From the NCBI RefSeq assembly GCF_049366555.1, contig NZ_JBMMGT010000012.1, forward strand, positions 9,280 to 73,279: a stretch of DNA of 64,000 nt, written 5' to 3'. Under the pieces are notes generated by a model. That model was given only the letters and a program-made list of their open reading frames with translations. It had not been told where the DNA came from and did no database searches. Source of the stretch: Avibacterium volantium_A. Lineage in GTDB: Bacteria; Pseudomonadota; Gammaproteobacteria; Enterobacterales; Pasteurellaceae. The translations under genes were made by a program, and so were the position numbers. Below, piece by piece: positions 35,426 to 43,553 of the stretch. The number at the start of each line of letters is the position of its first letter. The stretch's first letter is position 1.

Positions 35426-35441
35426 CTTGATTTACATCACA
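35426..35441 (+). promoter_or_regulatory. Probable CRP site upstream of pckA
   Basis: CTTGA-TTTACA-TCACA matches the CRP consensus at eight of ten half-site positions; the right half is perfect. It lies about 130 bp before the pckA start, with a candidate -10 TAGAAT at 35522-35527. Catabolite control of gluconeogenesis makes biological sense. Confidence 0.5.
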
Positions 35442-35569
35442 AAACTTAACTATTTTGAGTAATGGAATGGTTTTTTTCTGATTTTGAGATCTACCTAACA
35501 TTTTTTTTTTCGTACTTCACATAGAATACCGCTATCTTTTTTAATATTAACTTAATTGAGGTATATCTT

Positions 35570-37186
35570 ATGACTGATGTAAAAAAACTAGTGGCAGAAT
35601 TGGGTAACTTGGGTATTTATGATGTAAAAGATGTGGTGTATAACCCAAGTTATGAGCAGCTTTTCGAGGAAGAAACTAAGGAAGGTTTAGAAGGCTTTGA
35701 GAAAGGAACGGTTACCCAATCTGGTGCTGTTGCGGTGGATACAGGGATTTTCACAGGTCGTTCACCGAAAGATAAATACATCGTATTAGATGAGAAAACC
35801 AAAGACACCGTGTGGTGGACTAGCGATGCGGCGAAAAACGATAACAAGCCTATGAACCAAGCCACTTGGCAAAGTTTAAAAGAGTTAGTAACCAAACAGC
35901 TTTCAGGCAAACGCCTATTTGTGGTGGACGCATTCTGTGGTGCAAACCCAGATACTCGCTTAGCCGTGCGTATTATTACAGAAGTGGCGTGGCAAGCGCA
36001 CTTTGTAACCAATATGTTTATTCGTCCTTCTGCCGAGGAATTAGAAAACTTCAAACCTGATTTTGTGGTAATGAACGGTTCAAAAGTAACCAATCCAAAT
36101 TGGAAAGAACAAGGTTTAAATTCTGAAAACTTTGTTGCATTCAACATTACTGAGGGCATTCAATTAATCGGCGGTACTTGGTACGGCGGTGAGATGAAGA
36201 AAGGAATGTTCTCAATGATGAACTATTTCCTCCCGCTCAAAGGTATCGCTTCAATGCACTGTTCTGCGAACGTGGGTGAAGATGGCGATGTTGCGGTATT
36301 CTTCGGTTTATCAGGTACTGGTAAAACCACCCTTTCAACAGATCCAAAACGCCAATTAATTGGTGATGATGAACACGGTTGGGACGATGATGGCGTGTTC
36401 AACTATGAGGGCGGTTGTTATGCGAAAACCATTAAACTTTCTGAAGAAAGCGAGCCAGATATTTATCGCGCAATTAAACGTGATGCTTTGTTAGAAAACG
36501 TGGTAGTGCGTCCAGATGGTTCAGTGGATTATGATGACGGTTCAAAAACCGAAAATACTCGTGTTTCTTACCCAATCTATCACATTGAAAACATTGTAAA
36601 ACCAGTTTCTAAAGCAGGTCACGCGAAAAAAGTGATCTTCTTAACCGCTGATGCGTTCGGTGTGTTACCGCCAGTTGCAAAATTAACGCCAGAGCAAACG
36701 AAATACTACTTCTTATCTGGTTTCACCGCAAAATTAGCGGGAACAGAACGTGGTATCACTGAACCAACGCCTACTTTCTCAGCCTGTTTTGGTGCCGCAT
36801 TCTTATCACTTCACCCAACACAATACGCAGAAGTGTTAGTGAAACGTATGGAAGCCGCTGGCGCAGAAGCCTACCTTGTGAATACAGGTTGGAACGGCAC
36901 AGGCAAACGTATCTCAATTAAAGATACTCGTGGCATTATTGATGCGATCTTAGATGGATCAATTGATAAAGCTGAAATGTCTGAATTACCAATCTTCAAC
37001 TTAGCCATTCCAAAAGCTTTGCCAGGGGTTGATCCTGCAATTTTAGATCCGCGTGATACTTATGCAGACAAGGCACAATGGCAAGCCAAAGCGGAAGACT
37101 TAGCAAACCGCTTTGTGAAAAACTTTGAAAAATATGCGACCAACGAAGAAGGTAAAGCCTTGATCGCAGCAGGGCCAAAAGCTTAA
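35570..37186 (+). CDS. pckA: Phosphoenolpyruvate carboxykinase (ATP)
   Basis: The protein has 538 aa. PckA interconverts oxaloacetate plus ATP and PEP plus CO2; in Pasteurellaceae it often works in the CO2-fixing direction during succinate formation. Marks are the early TGRSPKDKYIV near 62-72, IGGTWYGGEMKKGMFSMMN near 199-217, the P-loop GLSGTGKTTLS near 244-254, the kinase-2-like LIGDDEHGWDDDGVFN and GFTAKLAGTERG. All are intact. A 14-18 bp stem of inverted uptake sequences ends the transcript. Confidence 0.97.
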   Translation: MTDVKKLVAELGNLGIYDVKDVVYNPSYEQLFEEETKEGLEGFEKGTVTQSGAVAVDTGIFTGRSPKDKYIVLDEKTKDTVWWTSDAAKNDNKPMNQATWQSLKELVTKQLSGKRLFVVDAFCGANPDTRLAVRIITEVAWQAHFVTNMFIRPSAEELENFKPDFVVMNGSKVTNPNWKEQGLNSENFVAFNITEGIQLIGGTWYGGEMKKGMFSMMNYFLPLKGIASMHCSANVGEDGDVAVFFGLSGTGKTTLSTDPKRQLIGDDEHGWDDDGVFNYEGGCYAKTIKLSEESEPDIYRAIKRDALLENVVVRPDGSVDYDDGSKTENTRVSYPIYHIENIVKPVSKAGHAKKVIFLTADAFGVLPPVAKLTPEQTKYYFLSGFTAKLAGTERGITEPTPTFSACFGAAFLSLHPTQYAEVLVKRMEAAGAEAYLVNTGWNGTGKRISIKDTRGIIDAILDGSIDKAEMSELPIFNLAIPKALPGVDPAILDPRDTYADKAQWQAKAEDLANRFVKNFEKYATNEEGKALIAAGPKA

Positions 37187-37210
37187 TCATATAAAAACTA
37201 CGAAAATTTA

Positions 37211-37256
37211 CACCGCACTTAGGGTTTGCATAAAACTGAAGTGCGGTGTTTTTTTT
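37211..37256 (+). terminator. Inverted uptake-sequence terminator after pckA
   Basis: CACCGCACTT (37211-37220) pairs with AAGTGCGGTG (37239-37248), followed by T8. Both arms contain perfect uptake sequences. Confidence 0.87.
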
Positions 37257-37280
37257 GTGGATTTTTCAAGAGTTTCATCT

Positions 37281-37312
37281 GGCTGTCTAGCAGTCTTAAT
37301 GTCTAGATTGTT
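37281..37312 (+). promoter_or_regulatory. MetJ operator (four tandem Met boxes) upstream of metJ
   Basis: Four contiguous 8-mers read GGCTGTCT, AGCAGTCT, TAATGTCT and AGATTGTT, each a partial copy of the Met box AGACGTCT. MetJ dimers bind such tandem boxes cooperatively with S-adenosylmethionine. The operator ends 58 bp before the metJ start, indicating autorepression. Confidence 0.85.
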
Positions 37313-37370
37313 ATTTCGGCGATTTTTCTTTAAAATAAACACAATTTTTGTGGAGATTTAAGGTGGCATT

Positions 37371-37688
37371 ATGGCAAATTGGGACGGTAAATATATTAGC
37401 CCTTATGCAGAGCACGGTAAGAAGAGTGAGCAAGTAAAGAAGATTACGGTATCTATTCCAATTAAGGTGCTGGAAATTTTAACTAATGAGCGGACAAGAC
37501 GTCAGCTCAAAAATTTACGCCACGCAACAAATAGTGAGTTGTTGTGTGAGGCGTTTTTGCACGCATTTACAGGGCAGCCATTACCGACCGATGAGGATTT
37601 ACTAAAAGAACGCCACGATGAGATTCCTGAGCAGGCAAAAGAAATTATGCGTGAACTAGGGATTAATCCTGAGAAGTGGGAATACTAA
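37371..37688 (+). CDS. metJ: Methionine repressor MetJ
   Basis: The protein has 105 aa, exactly the family length. MetJ is a ribbon-helix-helix repressor of methionine biosynthesis with S-adenosylmethionine as corepressor. The DNA-contacting strand is KKITVSIPIKVL near 22-33. Helices follow with NERTRRQLKNLRHATNSELLCEAFLHAFTGQPLP. The upstream region carries four Met boxes, so it is probably autoregulated. No met biosynthesis gene is adjacent. The S10 promoter lies 26 bp after the stop. Confidence 0.96.
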   Translation: MANWDGKYISPYAEHGKKSEQVKKITVSIPIKVLEILTNERTRRQLKNLRHATNSELLCEAFLHAFTGQPLPTDEDLLKERHDEIPEQAKEIMRELGINPEKWEY

Positions 37689-37713
37689 ATTTCAGATTTT
37701 GCTGAGAAATTGG

Positions 37714-37742
37714 TTGCAATTCCTAGCTGAGCTAAGTATAAT
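37714..37742 (+). promoter_or_regulatory. Sigma-70 promoter of the S10 operon
   Basis: TTGCAA at 37714-37719, a 17-bp spacer and a perfect TATAAT at 37737-37742 form a strong promoter. It begins 25 bp after the metJ stop and predicts a start near 37749, giving a leader of about 184 nt. A second TATAAT at 37836 has no good -35. Confidence 0.75.
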
Positions 37743-37748
37743 CCACAA

Positions 37749-37932
37749 GCTTTCTTAGAAAGCCCTTTGATGTAATCATTTATTAAAGGCGTGTTACAGA
37801 TTTTGTAATACATAAAATGTTCCCGATTGGGGGACTATAATATTAGGTTACTGCACTTCCCTTTCAATGAAGTTTATGAAAGGTGATGGTGTCAGTTTTA
37901 TTTTAGCTAAAAATTATTGGAGCTCTGGTCTA
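37749..37932 (+). promoter_or_regulatory. S10 operon leader, candidate L4 autoregulatory region
   Basis: The predicted untranslated leader of about 184 nt is close to the 172-nt leader of E. coli, where ribosomal protein L4 controls transcription and translation. It contains several hairpins: GCTTTC/GAAAGC (37749-37763), GTGTTACA/TGTAATAC (37791-37811) and CCTTTCA/TGAAAGG (37860-37883). L4 control is inferred from position, size and hairpins, not from a matched structure. Confidence 0.5.
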
Positions 37933-38244
37933 ATGCAGAACCAAAGAATCCGTATCCGCTTAAAAGCCTTTGATCATCGTTTGATCGATCAATCTACAGC
38001 GGAGATCGTAGAAACAGCTAAACGTACTGGCGCACAAGTTCGTGGTCCAATTCCTTTACCAACGCGTAAGGAACGTTTTACCGTGTTGATTTCTCCACAC
38101 GTTAATAAAGACGCTCGTGACCAATACGAAATTCGTACACACAAACGTTTAGTAGATATCGTAGAACCAACAGAAAAAACTGTTGATGCATTAATGCGTT
38201 TAGATTTGGCTGCCGGCGTTGACGTGCAGATCAGCCTAGGTTAA
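37933..38244 (+). CDS. rpsJ: 30S ribosomal protein S10
   Basis: The protein has 103 aa from ATG 37933 ([19 protein letters not shown]), the family length; the open frame extends upstream into the leader, but GGAGC at 37919-37923 supports this start. S10 (NusE) is a head protein of the 30S subunit and also part of antitermination complexes. Conserved blocks are [15 protein letters not shown] and the loop [18 protein letters not shown]. It is the first gene of the S10 operon. Confidence 0.97.
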
Positions 38245-38260
38245 TTAAGAGGTTATGACA

Positions 38261-38890
38261 ATGATTGGTTTAGTCGGTCGTAAAGTTGGTATGACTCGTA
38301 TCTTCAATGAAGATGGTGTGTCTGTACCGGTTACTGTTATCGAAATCCAAGCAAACCGTGTAACTCAAGTTAAAACTCTTGAAAACGATGGCTATACTGC
38401 AATTCAAGTTACTACTGGTTCTAAAAAAGCGAGCCGTGTAACTAAGCCTGAAGCAGGCCATTTCGTGAAAGCAGGTGTTGAAGCTGGTCGCGGTTTATGG
38501 GAATTTCGTACAACTGAAGGTGAAGAATTCACTTTAGGTCAAGAAATTAATGTTGACATCTTTGCAGATGTTAAGAAAGTTGATGTTACTGGTACATCTA
38601 AAGGTAAAGGTTTCCAAGGTGGTGTTAAACGTTGGAATTTCCGTACTCAAGATGCAAGCCACGGTAACTCTTTATCACATCGTGTACTTGGTTCTATTGG
38701 TCAAAACCAAACTCCAGGTCGTGTGTTTAAAGGTAAAAAAATGGCTGGACACTTAGGTGCTGAGCGTGTAACCGTTCAATCACTTGAAGTTGTTCGTGTA
38801 GATGCTGAGCGTAATTTATTATTAGTTAAAGGTTCTGTACCTGGTGCAACTAATAGTGATGTTATCGTTAAACCAGCAGTTAAAGCATAA
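38261..38890 (+). CDS. rplC: 50S ribosomal protein L3
   Basis: The protein has 209 aa from ATG 38261. An ATG at 38255 is only 3 bp from AGAGG, while 38261 has better spacing and the family start MIGLVGRKVGMTRIF. L3 is a primary 23S rRNA-binding protein near the peptidyl transferase centre. The long loop with GKGFQGGVKRWNFRTQDASHGNS, including the conserved Gln that is methylated in E. coli L3, is intact. Confidence 0.97.
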   Translation: MIGLVGRKVGMTRIFNEDGVSVPVTVIEIQANRVTQVKTLENDGYTAIQVTTGSKKASRVTKPEAGHFVKAGVEAGRGLWEFRTTEGEEFTLGQEINVDIFADVKKVDVTGTSKGKGFQGGVKRWNFRTQDASHGNSLSHRVLGSIGQNQTPGRVFKGKKMAGHLGAERVTVQSLEVVRVDAERNLLLVKGSVPGATNSDVIVKPAVKA

Positions 38891-38905
38891 GTCTAGGAGA
38901 TAGAG

Positions 38906-39508
38906 ATGGAATTACAAGTTGTAGGTGCAAACGCACTAACTGTTTCTGAAACTACCTTCGGACGTGAGTTTAATGAAGCGTTAATCCACCAAGTAGTTGT
39001 TGCTTATGCAGCAGGTGCTCGTCAAGGTTCTCGCGCACAAAAAACTCGTGCTGAAGTGTCTGGTTCAGGTAAAAAACCTTGGCGTCAAAAAGGTACAGGT
39101 CGCGCTCGCGCTGGTGATGTGAAATCACCAATTTGGCGTTCAGGTGGTGTAACTTTCGCAGCGAAACCACAAGATCACAGCCAAAAAGTGAACAAAAAAA
39201 TGTACCGTGGTGCAATCAAAAGCATTCTATCTGAGCTTGTTCGTCAAGATCGTTTAGTTGTTGTTGAAAAATTCGAAATCGATGCACCAAAAACTAAAGC
39301 CTTAGTTCAAAAATTAAAAGATATGGCGTTAACTGACGCTCTTATCATCACTGCAAACTTAGATGAGAATTTATTCTTAGCAGCGCGTAACTTATACAAA
39401 GTAGATGTACGTGATGTTCAAGGTATTGATCCAGTAAGTTTAATCGCTTTTGATAAAGTGGTTTTAACTGTTGATGCAGTGAAACAAATTGAGGAGATGT
39501 TAGCATGA
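38906..39508 (+). CDS. rplD: 50S ribosomal protein L4
   Basis: The protein has 200 aa. L4 binds 23S rRNA, lines the exit tunnel and, in enterobacteria, autoregulates the S10 operon through the leader. The tunnel loop QGSRAQKTRAEVSGSGKKPWRQKGTGRARAGD is clear near 42-73, followed by SPIWRSGGVTF. Its stop overlaps the rplW start by 4 bp (ATGA). Confidence 0.97.
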   Translation: MELQVVGANALTVSETTFGREFNEALIHQVVVAYAAGARQGSRAQKTRAEVSGSGKKPWRQKGTGRARAGDVKSPIWRSGGVTFAAKPQDHSQKVNKKMYRGAIKSILSELVRQDRLVVVEKFEIDAPKTKALVQKLKDMALTDALIITANLDENLFLAARNLYKVDVRDVQGIDPVSLIAFDKVVLTVDAVKQIEEMLA

Positions 39509-39807
39509 TTCAACAAGAACGTTTGCTAAAAGTGTTAAAAGCACCTCACGTCTCTGAGAAAGCAACAAATAACGCTGAGAAGTCAAACACCATCGTTTTC
39601 AAAGTCGCTTTAGATGCCAACAAAGCAGAGATTGCAAAAGCTGTTGCAGAATTATTTGAAGTGAAAGTAGATTCTGTTCGTACTGTTGTAGTTAAAGGTA
39701 AAACTAAACGTCGTGGTACGAAGATGGGACATCGCAGTGACTGGAAAAAAGCTTATGTAACTCTTCAAGAAGGTCAATCACTTGACTTCGTTGAAGGTGC
39801 AGAGTAA
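39505..39807 (+). CDS. rplW: 50S ribosomal protein L23
   Basis: The protein has 100 aa. L23 lies at the tunnel exit and is the docking site for trigger factor and SRP. ERLLKVLKAPHVSEKAT, the EVKVDSVRTVVVKGKTKRR strand-loop and GHRSDWKKAYVTL are conserved. The ATG overlaps the rplD stop, so translation is coupled. Confidence 0.97.
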   Translation: MIQQERLLKVLKAPHVSEKATNNAEKSNTIVFKVALDANKAEIAKAVAELFEVKVDSVRTVVVKGKTKRRGTKMGHRSDWKKAYVTLQEGQSLDFVEGAE

Positions 39808-39828
39808 TTACGGAGGAGAAAGAAATAA

Positions 39829-40650
39829 ATGGCTATCGTAAAATGTAAGCCGACCTCCGCTGGTCGTCGTCACGTTGTTAAAATCGTAAACCCTGAATTA
39901 CATAAAGGGAAACCTTACGCACCATTATTAGATAGCAAATCTAAAACTGGTGGTCGTAATAATTTAGGACGTATTACTACTCGCCATATCGGTGGTGGTC
40001 ATAAACAACATTACCGTTTAATCGATTTCAAACGTAACAAGTTAGATATCCCAGCGGTTGTTGAGCGTCTTGAATATGATCCAAATCGCAGTGCAAATAT
40101 TGCTTTAGTGCTTTATAAAGATGGTGAACGCCGTTATATCTTAGCACCTAAAGGTTTAAGCGCAGGCGATCAAATCCAAGCAGGCGTAAACGCACCTATT
40201 AAAGTTGGTAACTCATTACCAATGCGTAATATCCCTGTTGGTTCAACTGTACATAACGTTGAATTAAAACCTGGTAAAGGCGGACAACTTGCACGTTCTG
40301 CTGGTGCTTATGTACAAATTATTGCTCGTGAAGGTAACTATGTAACTTTACGTCTTCGCTCAGGTGAAATGCGTAAAGTATTAGCTGAATGTTCTGCAAC
40401 CATCGGTGAAGTGGGCAATTCAGAGCATATGCTTCGCGTTCTTGGTAAAGCTGGTGCTAACCGCTGGAGAGGCGTTCGCCCAACAGTTCGTGGTACAGCA
40501 ATGAACCCTGTTGATCACCCTCACGGTGGTGGTGAAGGTCGTAACTTCGGTAAACACCCAGTTACTCCTTGGGGCGTTCAAACCAAAGGTAAGAAAACTC
40601 GCCATAACAAACGTACTGATAAATACATTGTACGTCGTCGTGGTAAATAA
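39829..40650 (+). CDS. rplB: 50S ribosomal protein L2
   Basis: The protein has 273 aa. L2 is needed for subunit association and peptidyl transfer. Conserved parts are GRITTRHIGGGHKQHYRLIDFKR, the AKAGANRWRG-like GKAGANRWRGVRPTVRGTAMNPVDHPHGGGEGR (with the critical His in the C-terminal domain) and a basic end. Preceded by GGAGGAGA, a strong ribosome-binding site. Confidence 0.97.
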   Translation: MAIVKCKPTSAGRRHVVKIVNPELHKGKPYAPLLDSKSKTGGRNNLGRITTRHIGGGHKQHYRLIDFKRNKLDIPAVVERLEYDPNRSANIALVLYKDGERRYILAPKGLSAGDQIQAGVNAPIKVGNSLPMRNIPVGSTVHNVELKPGKGGQLARSAGAYVQIIAREGNYVTLRLRSGEMRKVLAECSATIGEVGNSEHMLRVLGKAGANRWRGVRPTVRGTAMNPVDHPHGGGEGRNFGKHPVTPWGVQTKGKKTRHNKRTDKYIVRRRGK

Positions 40651-40678
40651 TTTTTTAATCAATTAAAGAGGATAAGCC

Positions 40679-40954
40679 ATGCCACGTTCTCTCAAGAAAG
40701 GTCCTTTCCTTGACCTACACTTGTTGAAGAAGGTAGAGAAGGCGGTGGAAAGCGGGGATAAAAAACCAATTAAAACTTGGTCCCGTCGTTCAATGATCAT
40801 TCCTTCAATGATCGGATTGACCATCGCAGTCCATAATGGTCGTCAGCACGTTCCAGTTTATGTATCGGACGAAATGATTGGTCATAAACTCGGTGAATTT
40901 GCACCGACTCGTACTTACCGCGGACATGCTGCGGATAAGAAAGCTAAGAAGTAA
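40679..40954 (+). CDS. rpsS: 30S ribosomal protein S19
   Basis: The protein has 91 aa. S19 sits in the 30S head with S13 and contacts the A-site t[43 protein letters not shown] and [16 protein letters not shown] are textbook S19 blocks. Confidence 0.97.
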
Positions 40955-40964
40955 GGGGTAAAAG

Positions 40965-41297
40965 ATGGAAACTATAGCTAAACATCGTTACGCTCGCACT
41001 TCAGCGCAAAAAGCTCGCTTAGTTGCGGATTTAATCCGTGGCAAAAAAGTAGATCAAGCGTTAGAAATTTTAACTTTCACTAACAAAAAAGCGGCATCGC
41101 TAGTTAAGAAAGTGCTTGAGTCTGCAATCGCTAATGCTGAGCATAATGATGGTGCAGATATCGATGATCTTAAAGTGACTAAGATTTTCGTAGATGAAGG
41201 TCCTAGTATGAAACGTGTTATGCCACGTGCTAAAGGTCGTGCAGATCGTATTTTAAAACGTACAAGCCACATCACAGTGGTTGTGTCAGATCGTTAA
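40965..41297 (+). CDS. rplV: 50S ribosomal protein L22
   Basis: The protein has 110 aa. L22 spans the 50S subunit and its hairpin forms part of the exit tunnel, where some macrolide-resistance changes occur. The hairpin GPSMKRVMPRAKGRADRILKRTSHITVVV near 79-107 is intact, without insertion or deletion. Confidence 0.97.
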   Translation: METIAKHRYARTSAQKARLVADLIRGKKVDQALEILTFTNKKAASLVKKVLESAIANAEHNDGADIDDLKVTKIFVDEGPSMKRVMPRAKGRADRILKRTSHITVVVSDR

Positions 41298-41315
41298 TTT
41301 AGTAGAGGAATAGCA

Positions 41316-42020
41316 ATGGGTCAAAAAGTCCATCCAAATGGTATTCGCCTAGGTATTGTTAAGCCTTGGAGCTCTACTTGGTTTGCGAATACACAAGATT
41401 TCGCATCTAACTTAGATGGCGATTTCAAAGTGCGTCAATTCTTAAATAAAGAATTAGCGAATGCTTCCGTTTCACGCATCACTATTGAGCGTCCAGCGAA
41501 AAGTATTCGTGTAACAATTCACACAGCTCGTCCAGGTATCGTAATCGGTAAAAAAGGCGAAGATGTTGAAAAATTACGTAACGCTGTTGCGGCAATCGCA
41601 GGTGTTCCAGCACAAATCAACATCGCTGAAGTGAAAAAACCTGAATTAGATGCAAAATTAGTTGCTGATAGCATCGCTTCACAACTTGAACGCCGTGTAA
41701 TGTTCCGCCGTGCAATGAAACGTGCAGTACAAAACGCAATGCGTTTAGGTGCTAAAGGTATCAAAGTTGAAGTAAGCGGTCGTTTAGGTGGTGCAGAGAT
41801 TGCTCGTTCAGAGTGGTATCGTGAAGGTCGTGTACCATTACATACACTGCGTGCGGACATCGATTATAACACTGCAGAAGCTCACACAACATACGGCGTA
41901 ATCGGCGTTAAAGTGTGGATCTTCAAAGGTGAGATTCTTGGTGGAATGGCTGCAATTGAACAACAACCAGAACAACAACCTACCACGCCTAAAAAACCAC
42001 GTGGTAAAGGTCGTAAGTAA
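41316..42020 (+). CDS. rpsC: 30S ribosomal protein S3
   Basis: The protein has 234 aa. S3 forms the mRNA entry site with S4 and S5. MGQKVHPNGIRLGIVKPW at the start, the KH-domain loop ARPGIVIGKKGEDVEKLR and SGRLGGAEIARSEWYREGRVPLHTLRADIDY are conserved. The C-terminal tail contains a Gln/Pro run (EQQPEQQPTTPKKPRGKGRK) that varies between species. Confidence 0.97.
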   Translation: MGQKVHPNGIRLGIVKPWSSTWFANTQDFASNLDGDFKVRQFLNKELANASVSRITIERPAKSIRVTIHTARPGIVIGKKGEDVEKLRNAVAAIAGVPAQINIAEVKKPELDAKLVADSIASQLERRVMFRRAMKRAVQNAMRLGAKGIKVEVSGRLGGAEIARSEWYREGRVPLHTLRADIDYNTAEAHTTYGVIGVKVWIFKGEILGGMAAIEQQPEQQPTTPKKPRGKGRK

Positions 42021-42033
42021 GGAGAATTGCTAA

Positions 42034-42444
42034 ATGTTGCAACCAAAACGTACAAAATTCCGTAAAGTCCAAAAAGGTCGTAACCGTGGAATTGCAGGTG
42101 GTACAGAAGTTAGCTTCGGTACCTTCGGTTTGAAAGCAGTTGGTCGTGGTCGTTTAACCGCTCGCCAAATTGAGGCAGCACGTCGTGCGATGACTCGTGC
42201 GATTAAACGTCAAGGTAAAATCTGGATCCGTGTATTCCCAGATAAACCAATTACTGAAAAACCATTAGAAGTCCGTATGGGTAAAGGTAAAGGTAACGTT
42301 GAATACTGGGTAGCTTTAATCCAGCCGGGTAAAGTACTTTATGAAATGGATGGTGTGTCTGAAGAATTAGCAAGAAACGCATTTGCACTTGCAGCAGCGA
42401 AATTGCCAATCAAGACCACATTCGTAACTAAAACGGTGATGTAA
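42034..42444 (+). CDS. rplP: 50S ribosomal protein L16
   Basis: The protein has 136 aa. L16 contacts the A-site tRNA and organises the 50S functional core. [19 protein letters not shown], the conserved [23 protein letters not shown] and [14 protein letters not shown] are present. The stop TAA and the rpmC ATG overlap by one base. Confidence 0.97.
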
Positions 42445-42635
42445 TGAAAGCTCAAGAACTACGTACAAAAACTGTTGAAGAGCTGAATGCTGAATTGGTT
42501 AACTTGTTAGGTGAGCAATTCAAATTGCGTATGCAAGCAGCCACCGGTCAGCTTCAACAAACCCATCAGTTAAAACAAGTGCGTCGCAGTATTGCACAAG
42601 TGAAAACTGTATTAACCGAGAAGGCGGGTGAGTAA
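42444..42635 (+). CDS. rpmC: 50S ribosomal protein L29
   Basis: The protein has 63 aa, a two-helix protein beside L23 at the tunnel exit. [18 protein letters not shown] and [28 protein letters not shown] are diagnostic. It is joined to both neighbours by one-base stop/start overlaps (TAATG). Confidence 0.97.
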
Positions 42636-42889
42636 TGACTGATAATATTCGTACCGTGCAAGGTCGTGTAATTAGCGACAAAATGGATAAATCATTCACA
42701 GTTGCGATCGAACGCAAAGTGAAACACCCACTTTATGGTAAGTTTATCCGCCGCACAACAAAATTACACGTGCACGATGAAAACAACGAAGCGAAATTAG
42801 GTGATGTAGTAGAAGTTCGCGAATGTCGCCCAATTTCAAAAACTAAGTCTTGGACTTTAGTTCGCGTTGTAGAAAAAGCAGTAATCTAA
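42635..42889 (+). CDS. rpsQ: 30S ribosomal protein S17
   Basis: The protein has 84 aa, an early-assembly 30S protein. VQGRVISDKMDKSFTVAIERKVKHPLYGKFIRRTTKLHVHDE and VVEVRECRPISKTKSWTLVRVVEKA are the family blocks. It is the last gene of the S10 operon here. A strong terminator follows and the spc operon (rplN onward) is not next. Confidence 0.97.
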   Translation: MTDNIRTVQGRVISDKMDKSFTVAIERKVKHPLYGKFIRRTTKLHVHDENNEAKLGDVVEVRECRPISKTKSWTLVRVVEKAVI

Positions 42890-42918
42890 TTTATTAGTTA
42901 TCGCTTTAAATAAAACAA

Positions 42919-42948
42919 TAGCCAATGGTGTATGCCATTGGCTTTTTT
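42919..42948 (+). terminator. Terminator of the S10 operon
   Basis: AGCCAATGG pairs with CCATTGGCT around TGTATG, followed by T5 (GCTTTTTTG). It closes the ribosomal protein operon after rpsQ. Confidence 0.88.
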
Positions 42949-42965
42949 GTTGCATTATGATTTAT

Positions 42966-43553
42966 TCAACGTTTATGGCTTTTTAAATATTTCCACACTT
43001 TCAATATCAGAAGCAGGATTGCTGTAAGCAAGTAAATCCATGCCCCTAATTGAAAACTTTTTGATGACCAAACATAATGCACGGAGGCAAAAAATAGGGC
43101 GATATAACTGAGTTGATGTAAGGGAAAAACAGTTCTTTGTAAATAACGTTTTATAGCTGGCAGCATGATCACCGAAGTAAAAATGAAGATTAAAAAAGCT
43201 AATGCACCGAATAGAAGATAAGGGCGTAAGATTAACTCTTCAATAAATAGAGAAGTGTCTAAGCCTAATTCAAGATAAAAATAGGCAATAATATGTAAAC
43301 TCGCCCATACCATTGCCCATAGCCCTAAAATAGGGTGATAGGTTTTTAATTTATGCCATTTGAATAGCCCTATCGCCTCTCTGAAGAGAAAAACACCTAG
43401 AAATAGGCTAAGTGCCATCCATCCTAAAAAGTGAATTAATTCTTTAATCGGATCGGCCCCAAAATATTGTCCTTGGTTGATAATGAGTTCATGACCTAGC
43501 CATATAAAAGGGGCGCCAGCAGTAAAATGCAGTAAGAAACGTGCTGATTTCAT
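42966..43553 (-). CDS. msrQ: MsrQ, haem-binding membrane subunit of periplasmic methionine sulfoxide reductase
   Basis: The protein has 195 aa with about six membrane helices and belongs to the ferric-reductase-like (YedZ) family. MsrQ passes electrons from the quinone pool or cytoplasmic flavin reductase to MsrP. Haem-ligand His residues sit in GHELIINQG-like, MVWASLHIIAYFYLELG and FPLHQLSYIALFFASVHYVWSSK helices. Its start shares a base with the msrP stop, so the two are coupled. Confidence 0.92.
   Translation of the reverse strand: MKSARFLLHFTAGAPFIWLGHELIINQGQYFGADPIKELIHFLGWMALSLFLGVFLFREAIGLFKWHKLKTYHPILGLWAMVWASLHIIAYFYLELGLDTSLFIEELILRPYLLFGALAFLIFIFTSVIMLPAIKRYLQRTVFPLHQLSYIALFFASVHYVWSSKSFQLGAWIYLLTAILLLILKVWKYLKSHKR

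Noticed and set aside
35650..36159. 169-aa open frame on the minus strand
   Set aside because: Antisense to pckA, whose reading frame is beyond doubt.
37836..37841. Second TATAAT upstream of rpsJ as the main S10 promoter
   Set aside because: No -35 at a proper distance; the TTGCAA-17-TATAAT at 37714-37742 is much better and gives a leader of expected length.
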